From: Membranipora membranacea
Lineage: Eukaryota > Bryozoa > Gymnolaemata > Cheilostomatida > Membraniporidae
NCBI GenBank assembly: GCA_914767715.1
Contig: OU612073.1
Location: forward strand, 20,274,001-20,338,000
DNA length: 64,000 nt
Direction: 5' to 3'
Part shown: piece after piece, positions 56,870 through 64,000 of the stretch
Position numbering within the stretch: position 1 is the first letter of the stretch
Layout: each line of letters begins with the position of its first letter
The notes under the pieces: model-generated
Seen by the model: only the letters and a program-made list of their open reading frames with translations
What the model was told of the DNA's origin: nothing
The model's database searches: none
Made by a program: the position numbers and the translations under genes

Positions 56870-57450
56870 CCAACCTAGTAGTTAAGAAGACCAGGAAAAG
56901 ACTACATATCATGATTAAGCTATGCCATCTAGGAACATCAGAGCAGCTAAGACTCAACTACTACAAAACTTTCATCAAGAGTTCTCTCCTCTTCCACATG
57001 ACAATTTATATACCATCACATATCCGACAAAAACAAGCAAGAGCTAGTGGTGTAAAATAATCGGCAGATAAACTAGAATCTAAACGAGAAACTGGAGGCT
57101 GCAGTGGTCGATGACAGCATCCTCCTGTATAGAGCTATACCATACAAGAGGGTTCTTTAATCTGCATGCACGATGGTGTTGTACATACAGAAGACCTCCA
57201 TTATTTATAGTCCTGATCCAAAGGGACTGTGATCAGTCAAAGTCGAAACGACTTTCAGTCCCGGACGGGGTTTGAACCCACAACCGGCTGGTCAAGTGGC
57301 AGACACGCTAACCACTGCTCCAAACATCAATAATAAAGCCTGGAGGTTAGAAACTGCACTAGGCGACCCTAACATAACCTCTAAGCTATCAAGCACAGAA
57401 CAAATCTTAGAAAGAACTGCCTTGGTGCCAAATCAGTAGCCATTCTTTAT
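56870..57450 (+). mobile_element. LINE C-terminal fragment, split by a tRNA-derived SINE
   Basis: 56885-57055 encodes KKTRKRLHIMIKLCHLGTSE and LNYYKTFIKSSLLFHMTIYI, the post-RT region ('K---RL--L-KL---G-----L---Y--FI-S-L-F'). A further piece, 57060-57130, reads KLEAAVVDDSILLYR-like. After the SINE, 57335-57440 (ITSKLSSTEQILERTA) may continue the element. Confidence 0.5.
57150..57332 (-). repeat. tRNA-derived SINE
   Basis: On the minus strand the head starts GATGTTTGGAGCAGTGGTTA and has an A-box-like TGGAGCAGTGG (57312-57322) and a perfect B box GGTTCAAACCC (57268-57278). The T stem pairs (TGTGGG/CCCGT-like). The body then reads GACTGAAAGTCGTTTCGACT and continues to about GCATGCAGATTAAAGAACCC (57150-57170). 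The far end is only estimated. Confidence 0.6.
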
Positions 57451-57675
57451 AAATGATTTAATAGTGAAGCAGTCAATTTTTTTCTTTTATATTTTTATTA
57501 CCATACATTTTATATCAAATTTTTATCAGCTCACATCTGTTATCAGCAGGGAACATTTCATTTGTCAACATTGACACAATAAAGGCACATACATTCATAC
57601 AATTCATGTAATTAATTTTTTAAGTGAGGCAATAAGTTGGGTCAGTCTCATTCTCTAATAACATTGTTATTATTT

Positions 57676-57888
57676 TTAGTCTTTTTTAACATATGAGCAA
57701 TGTTTGGCACAGACTAATTCTATTCGCCATTTTATTTCATCCGGCCGCTCTCCTGTGGATTTAAAACCTTCTCTAATTATACAACAGCTATCAATTAGGT
57801 TTTTCTTTAAAATATTAGTTATTAAATAGACGGGTCTACATGAGTCATCAGGTAATCCTAAATGAAAGTGCACTGCCTTGTAGTCCAA
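57676..57888 (-). other. minus-strand open frame of 70 codons, unknown
   Basis: It encodes MDYKAVHFHLGLPDDSCRPV and ends ELVCAKHCSYVKKD. It looks protein-like, but I recognise no family, and no splice or promoter context is evident. It could belong to a transposable element. Confidence 0.25.
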
Positions 57889-59729
57889 AAAAGGGAAAAA
57901 AAAAGAAGATTATTACAGATTTGAAAGCAGGTGATGCAGTAGAAGTGGTTGAGACGGCTGTCTCTGGTTGAGTCACGCTTTACCAAGAATAGTTATGCAA
58001 ATCAGGGTTTTCCAACTGCAAAGAATCAATTCAAAGTCCAATATTCTCAACCAAACAATCCAACTCATGGGAGCTAATAAGTGGAAGGCTATCCACGCTG
58101 ATTTTTAGCATACACTTTGATTGAGGGGTGTATGTTGGGTCTATCAGCTGATTAGAAACTATACAGTGTGTTTAAAAAAACAGTAAAACTCCTCTTGAAG
58201 TAGAGCATACACACTTATCAGTCCTATCTTACTTTTACTGAAAATTTTATCAATGGCACAAATCTTGCCATTTTCACTTCTATGCACATCGTCAACCAGA
58301 CAGTCAAGACCAGGTCTAAAAAAAACTGCTGAGAGGAAACAGCGGTAAGATTCACCACTCCATTCAGTGCACTTTTATAGAAGGAAAAAAATCTGATTTC
58401 ATCCCACTTAGAAGTTTTATTCATCTGTTACGCCTGGTCCTATTTGCTATACAATTAACATTTAGGAATGCAATTGTTAGCTTTGGTATCATAAACGAAA
58501 AAGAAAAAAGAGAAGTAAAGGAGATAAAAAAGGAAGGGGGACAGTTGTAATAGAGCCTGGTCTTGTCAAGAGTGAGGGGATGGAGTAAGGAAGGATAAGA
58601 TGTTTATACTTAACTCTTACTTGGGTATTCAGTCCGCTAAATTAAATTTAACGGGGCAATGGTGTAAATTTTATGGCCGACGAGCTTTAGGATAAAAGAG
58701 AGAGTTGTGGCGGTTTTAAAGGTGTTAGTTGAGGGGCCCAGTTTCCAGATTTTTTCGATTGTGGTTTGTGTCATCACATGATGAGGCGAAGAATAGTCAA
58801 CTCGTGTTGGCGGGAATGTAAGAGGGGACGTGGGGGTCAGGGTATTGTTTTTTGTTCAGTTCTGAATCGACTCGCTGCTCTATTTGTTTGGAGGTGAGCT
58901 GTAATTATGCCTCGTACCTCCACATATTGTACAGTTATCAATCCTCTGACATTCCGATTTTTCATGACAGTATTGATGGCATAAATTACATCAGAGAGTG
59001 AGGCACCCTGATGTACGATGTCTGATGGCTCATGTTACAGGTTTCTGCTCGGTACCTATAAGCTACACCTCTGCGAGAAACAACAATAAACTGACTAACT
59101 CCATTTTCTACGCTAGGAAACTCTTCAAGGAAGAGTTGACAACCTCTCCTCACTTCACTACAATTGCTCAAAGCAGCCCAAAAAGCCTCATCATCCACCA
59201 TCCAAATGTCCTGACCCACCATGGGGGAAACTTTGAAACCGTAACAAAAACGTATTGATGCAAGTCAGTTCTCAAGCTCCATGTTCTAGCTGCTTTGGTC
59301 AGAAAATTAATTGTAGCTTGTTTAATCAGAAATGTTATACCATAACCTTCTTTGAGGGTGACTATACCTTTTAAATCTGTTATTGAAGTATAGTTTTTAT
59401 TTGCAATGTTATCCTGTCTTGCTATTCCTAACTTTGAGCTTACACAAACAGGTTTTCTGTATCAGCTTTAGCTAAGAACTGATGCACAGTAATTACAGAT
59501 AAAGCTGAGTAATTCACATGAGTGCAATGTGCCAATAAGTTGATGTACAAAAGCAGAAATCATGTAAGTTTATAACTCACCCGAGAAATAAGAATACATC
59601 CACGATATGAGTCGCAGCAGCAAAATATATCGCTTGAGCAAAAAAATCTGAAGTAACAGAGAACTCGACCGTCGTACCTGCTACGTCTGTTACTGTGATC
59701 CAGATTCCCCTGTGCCACTTAGGTATGCC
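57889..59729. other. no supported gene
   Basis: There are overlapping unsupported frames on both strands at 58986-59258; the minus one (DEAFWAALSNCSEVRRGCQL) is the more protein-like but has no recognised domain. An octamer ATGCAAAT at 57993 is probably chance. Confidence 0.35.
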
Positions 59730-60036
59730 CATTGAATTCCATATCTGGAATAGCATCATTAGCTTTCTTTTGCAAAACCTAGTCCCTAGTAGCAATCCCT
59801 AGTCCCTAGTAGCAATCTAGTCCCTAGTAGCAATCTAGAAATGCCCTAATCATCGACACTGTATGGGGTATAATTACTGTTTGCAATTTTGTAAACAAGA
59901 CAATTTTTCAGGCTAATTATTCATGCTACTAGGGACAGCCAATCAGATAGCAGTCAGATGGGTCCCTGTGTTTAGTGTCCTAACCGTATAACGCTATGAT
60001 ACTATTTCCATTCTAAGAGAAGAATCTAATTCAGTG
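59730..60036. mobile_element. hAT-type MITE, copy 2
   Basis: The inverted orientation of the element at 30923-31209, with ends CATTGAATT and AATTCAGTG, flanked by the perfect 8-bp duplication GGTATGCC (59722-59729 and 60037-60044). It is about 20 bp longer because CTAGTCCCTAGTAGCAAT is repeated three times near 59780-59835. Confidence 0.85.
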
Positions 60037-60044
60037 GGTATGCC

Positions 60045-60725
60045 ACATCTTCCCTGATCTGTAGTAATAAACACAATTTAGTAGGCAAAACAGCAGTCAC
60101 ATAAGCTTTAGAATTTTAACAGGGAACCACCATGTAGAAATATGAAGTGTTCACTTAAATTATTTACAAGCTGATGTAATGGAATTTTACGGCTGCTTAC
60201 AGTGCTTTGGATTCACATGAGAGTTTATAATGCGTCCGACATGGGGACCATTCAGAATTTGACGATGAAAAAAATGATAATGTTTTAATATGGCAATACA
60301 GTACAACTCAATACAATAAATATGTGCGTTTGCATTTATTTGGTAGCACTACCTGAATTCGGACAATCATGGTCCTCTTGAGCGGGTACTTGAAAAAAAA
60401 TCACCTGACTAAAGAATACTTCATTGGGTACTGTAACACACACAAGAGCTTATCGCCAATTTGATTGGGATTTGGAGGCTTTTTCTTAGCAATTTACTAG
60501 GTTATATTTCTTGTTCATACCTGATACTACTACAGCTAGCCCTGAATAGTGTTTGAGAAGGCAATCGCGGCCATATGTGATTGTTTAGTGGTGGGTGAAC
60601 TAAGAAATTGAGTTAAACATTATATATAATTTGGTGTTTAAGTAAAATAAAATAGCAAAATTGCAAAAATCCTAGCTTCCTCACCCCCCCCCCCGTGACA
60701 CCGTCAGATTCAAAACAGGTTTGAG
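60045..60725. other. no gene recognised
   Basis: AT-rich; a run of C at 60685-60695. Confidence 0.45.
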
Positions 60726-62660
60726 GTGAAGCCATCAAGATATTTTACCTTAGTTAGTATACATCTGAGTCGGCAGTCGAACCATCCATTAGTTTCATCT
60801 CAATCTCTCTCGTCGTGTATAACATCAGTACACAGGTATACAAGCCATGCTAAACCTAAGGCATCAACACTCCTGCTGTCAGCAGAAGCGCAATGTATCT
60901 ATAATCTGCAAAGTGAGTTTTATAAATTATTTAATAGCAGAATCAACGTTGTAAACTACATACACTGGCCACTTCTCAAACGGCTGCAGTTTCCAGCCAG
61001 TCGACTTAAAACTCTAACATTACAAGATCCAAAGCATTATAATGATAAATAGAGTTGTATACATTTTGGGTCAGTAACATTGAAAACATGCGCCCGGCGA
61101 TCTATATCTGACCTATACAGATCAGGTTTTGAACACATCTGATCATTTTGAATATTATTTGATCAGGTTTATGGTGGAACTGTCAAGCGCCTTACCTAAA
61201 TGTAGTACTTAGAGTTGACAGTCGAACCATCGAAGCCATACAAAGCCCAGATGTTGTCAGTTGCCCCTGTTGTCAGTAGAATCGCAATACAAATCATCTA
61301 TAATCTACAAAATGAGTCGTATTAATATTTGATGGCAGAATCGACAGTAGAAACCTACAAACACTGGTGACTTCTCAAACGACTTCACACCCTTGTGAGT
61401 CTAACGGTCCAAGTTCCGATGCATTACAATTAATGGTTCTATCACATTTTGGGTCAGAAAACTTGCTGACAGAAATTGAATTCAACTGGCAGGCGACATG
61501 CCATCTCCTATCTTATTTTAAAATGTTTATGTCTTACCCTCACAAATGTCAGAGCGTTGTATAAAACTGCAGATCGAAGTGTCAAGAGATGATAACAGTG
61601 ACATTATCTACATCAAGGTGTAACGTTTTTGTGGAACCATAGCATGTTTAGCGTCTTCTGTCACATGCTTTCAAGTTAACACAGTCTTATATTTAAATAT
61701 CCGTATACGACTGATGGCTAACAGTTGTTTCTAAAAAAATGTGAATTACACGCTCATTTACGTTTGCATGAAACTTTGTATTCTCTAAAAAGTGTACCAA
61801 CTTAGCCATTCTTACCTACTTTGGCAACAGTCTTATAACAAACTTTGATGTATGGCCTCTGATAATACCTGTACTATGAAGAAAAGAGATGGAATGCCTT
61901 CCGAAAACTATCAAGCTTAACATAATCGTTGCCCATGCTAAAAAGTTAACTGAGGCTGATTGGATCGCCCTCTTATTTGTAAGATTTGTAACGTGTCCTA
62001 CCATCTTCATCCCTTGTAATAATTTCCGTCTCCTGGAGTGCCAGTAGGTTAGCAGATACAATTGCTGATTATCGATCTGCTTTCACCATGATTTGTCTAC
62101 TCTTAATCTGTAATAATTTACACAATAAAGTTAGCAAAACTGCAGACCATGAATAGTTCTTATACATTTTGTGTCAGAAAATTTGCAGACAGAAATCGAG
62201 ATCAACTGCTTGGCGATATGCCGGCTCCAATCCTCCTTTAAAAAATTCATGTCTCACCTTCACAGATGTGAGAGAGTTATATAAAACAGCAGAGAACAGA
62301 TCGAGAAGTCAAGAGATAATAATATAGCAGTATCCTCACCAAGGTGTATCCTTTTGTGTGGGAACATCGTGAGTCCAGCGTCTTCTGTCATGTCCTTTCA
62401 AGTGAACAGTGATGGATATACGGTTGATGGCTTACGTAGTACGCTCTCATTTCTGTTTGCGTTAGACTTGGTATTCACTGAAATTGAATCGTTTGGTTGA
62501 ACTGCTCCTTTTTTCCTAGAACAAGGGATTATCACAACGACCAGTAGTTAGTTTGGAGTTGCAACCAACCTAGCGATTCTAACCTACATTATCAACATTC
62601 TTATAACAAATTGTATTGTATGACCTCTGATATACAAGTACTTGGAAGACAAGCGATGGA
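60726..62660 (+). repeat. tandemly duplicated non-coding DNA
   Basis: 60726-61085 and 61180-61480 are copies: shared CAGTCGAACCATC, GTCAGCAGAAGCGCAAT / GTCAGTAGAATCGCAAT, CACTTCTCAAACG and ACATTTTGGGTCAG. 61430-61890 and 62145-62650 are also copies: shared TTTGTGTCAGAAAA, GACAGAAAT, AGCGTCTTCTGTCA and CTTATAACAAA. So parts of one ancestral unit are present two to three times. Divergence is high (many small differences). No coding potential noticed. Confidence 0.6.
61995..62095 (+). repeat. dispersed repeat, copy 2
   Basis: It contains CTACCATCTTCATCCC, CTCCTGGAGTGCCAGTAGGT, TTAGCAGATAC and TCTGCTTTCACCATGA; see the copy at 51300. Confidence 0.55.
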
Positions 62661-63404
62661 ATTGAGGCTCGATTTGAGTGTTTATTTTTAGAGTTTCATC
62701 CTCAGAACAACATGCATAGTTCATATTTTAGAGCAAGCATTTCCTTTAGTTGTTCATAATCAGCATCTTGACATAGTTATGAATTCTCATGACAAAAAGA
62801 TCGTATTTTTGATTAAAAGAATTAATCATTCATTAAAAAGTAAGTTCCCCAATAGGCTATATGGTATGAACGAATATCAAATTGGCATAGCAGCAACAAT
62901 TTTTACAGTCGATGAGAATAAAACAACACTCACCTTACCGTAATGTCAGCCATCTTTGTCTTTGTCAATATAAGGTTCCTGAGGTGTTCTTTGCACACGT
63001 GTATGACATACCGGTACTCTAGTTAGCTGTTCATTCAGTCTATATTGCACCAATTTCCTGCTTGATGGCCTTTGAAGGTACTTTTCTCCACAGTCGTAAT
63101 AATGGTACACTTCGGTCATATATAGATATGCCGCCAGTTCAAATAACCTTCTTTGCAGTTGACTTCGATATCACCGATGTTTCTGCTTTCGGCTACAATA
63201 TGTGGCATATCATTCATGTCATAAGGTCTCAGTGGGCATAACTGAATAGTAATGATCAGTTGTGAAACAGATACCTGGTAATACATCTATAATAAAAATA
63301 GGGAAGCCTAACAAATAGAATGATTGATTGCGCCAATATTTGGTTTGGGCCGATCTATATTGTCTAACATCTGTATAATCTGTAAAATCTGTATAAGAGG
63401 TATC
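62661..63404. other. no gene recognised
   Basis: AT-rich sequence; no motif that I can support. Confidence 0.45.
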
Positions 63405-63530
63405 CTACCTTCTCATTCCTCGCCTGCTTCCACTGTCTATTCCGTCTCATGATGGATTAGTGCCGGTAGGTTAGCAGAAAGTCAATACCAGTGTCAATTA
63501 TCCACCTGCTTTTAGCATGGAGAGTCAGTG
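63405..63530 (+). repeat. dispersed repeat, copy 3
   Basis: It contains CTACCTTCTCATTCC, TTAGTGCCGGTAGGTTAGCA, CCAGTGTCAATTATCCACCT and TTTTAGCATGGAGA; it directly precedes the LINE. Confidence 0.55.
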
Positions 63531-63536
63531 GGTTAG

Positions 63537-64000
63537 CATAACAATGGGAAGATCCTGAATGAAGAAGATGACATCAAGAAGAGATGGAAAGATTATTTCG
63601 ACTGCTTGCTGAACAACGAAAACAAGAAAAAGGAGTTACCAGTAATGCTGCCAGTAGAAGGTCCCATAAATGAAATCAGTGAAACAGAAGTCAAGATCCA
63701 GCGAGAGAAGATGAAATCACACAAAGCTACAGGACCCGACCAACTACCAATAGAGGTTGTGAAACTGCTCAAAGAGAGAGGGATATCATGGATGACAGCA
63801 TGTTTGAATAACATCATTTCAGACAGGATACCACAAGAATGGAGAGAAAGTGTGATAACACCTATATACAAAGAAAAAGGAGACCCCTTGGAATGCGGAA
63901 ACTATCGCGGTATAAAGCTTCTGAGCCACTGTTTGAAGCTTCTTGAGAGGACTATAGAGCAAAGAATAAGAGGACTGGTAAAAATCAAGGAAAATCAGTA
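63537..64000 (+). mobile_element. RTE-type LINE, 5'-truncated, RT start; runs off the window
   Basis: The frame is open from 63537 to the window end (154 codons). It reads GKILNEEDDIKKRWKDYFDC, then KMKSHKATGPDQLPIEVVKL, DRIPQEWRESVITPIYKEKG and CGNYRGIKLLSHCLKLLERT. These are the linker and first RT blocks of RTE/BovB-like elements ('W--YF--LLN', 'KA-GPD--P-E--K', 'P--W----I-PIYK-KGD---C-NYRGI-L'). No stop is present. The 5' break lies just before GKILNEED. It may be from the same clade as the 3' fragment at 21532-21996, but they do not overlap. Confidence 0.85.

Overview
This window looks like a piece of an AT-rich invertebrate animal genome. The evidence is GT-AG introns with consistent phases, several clades of LINE retrotransposon, hAT and P-like DNA transposons, a Ty3/Gypsy fragment, snRNA- and tRNA-headed SINEs, and remnants of animal-type domains (an LDL-receptor class A module and a kinesin-light-chain-type TPR). 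No rRNA gene, operon or prokaryotic feature is visible. The phylum cannot be fixed from the sequence; a sponge or cnidarian would fit the short exons and introns, but that is a guess.

Layout. 0.3-3.0 kb: two decayed hAT-type transposase genes. 4.1-5.2 kb: LINE debris. 5.2-11.5 kb: partial paralogous copies (called A, B, E and F here) of one multi-exon gene family, with a tRNA-like sequence and a TPR fragment between them. 12.0-16.8 kb: short tandem repeats, a Gypsy reverse transcriptase fragment, an L2/CR1-like LINE, a duplicated DDE-integrase-like fragment, a foldback MITE and a Jockey-like LINE. 19.0-26.8 kb: a dead multi-exon P-element-type transposase gene carrying a PHD finger, a 2.3 kb coding minisatellite and C2H2 fingers in front of the transposase exons. 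It is invaded by an RTE LINE (inside the minisatellite) and by a young Jockey/CR1-like LINE (inside an intron). 28.1-29.1 kb: family copy D. 29.9 kb: orphan LDL-A module. 30.5-36.1 kb: family copy C, the most complete gene in the window. 39.0-41.2 kb: an element with terminal inverted repeats. 41.3-48 kb: a compound satellite made of three different arrays (61 bp, 10 bp, 20 bp). 49-58 kb: LINE fragments, a hairpin, MITEs (one with a MADF-like ORF) and a tRNA-derived SINE. 59.7-63.5 kb: a hAT MITE and tandemly duplicated non-coding DNA. 63.5 kb to the end: an RTE-type LINE running off the window.

The most interesting content is the gene family A-F. In copy C eleven exons join with no phase conflict into about 286 codons: an N-terminal hydrophobic anchor, a long charged coiled-coil-like region built from short exons, an acidic stretch and a basic tail. 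I do not recognise the family. Copies B, D and E keep the same exon boundaries, and introns are also recognisably paralogous, so segments of the locus were duplicated. Copy B carries two indels that cancel each other.

Annotated transposable elements and satellites make up roughly a third of the window, and most are broken. The long open frames across the satellite arrays on both strands are by-products of the repeat units and are not annotated as genes.
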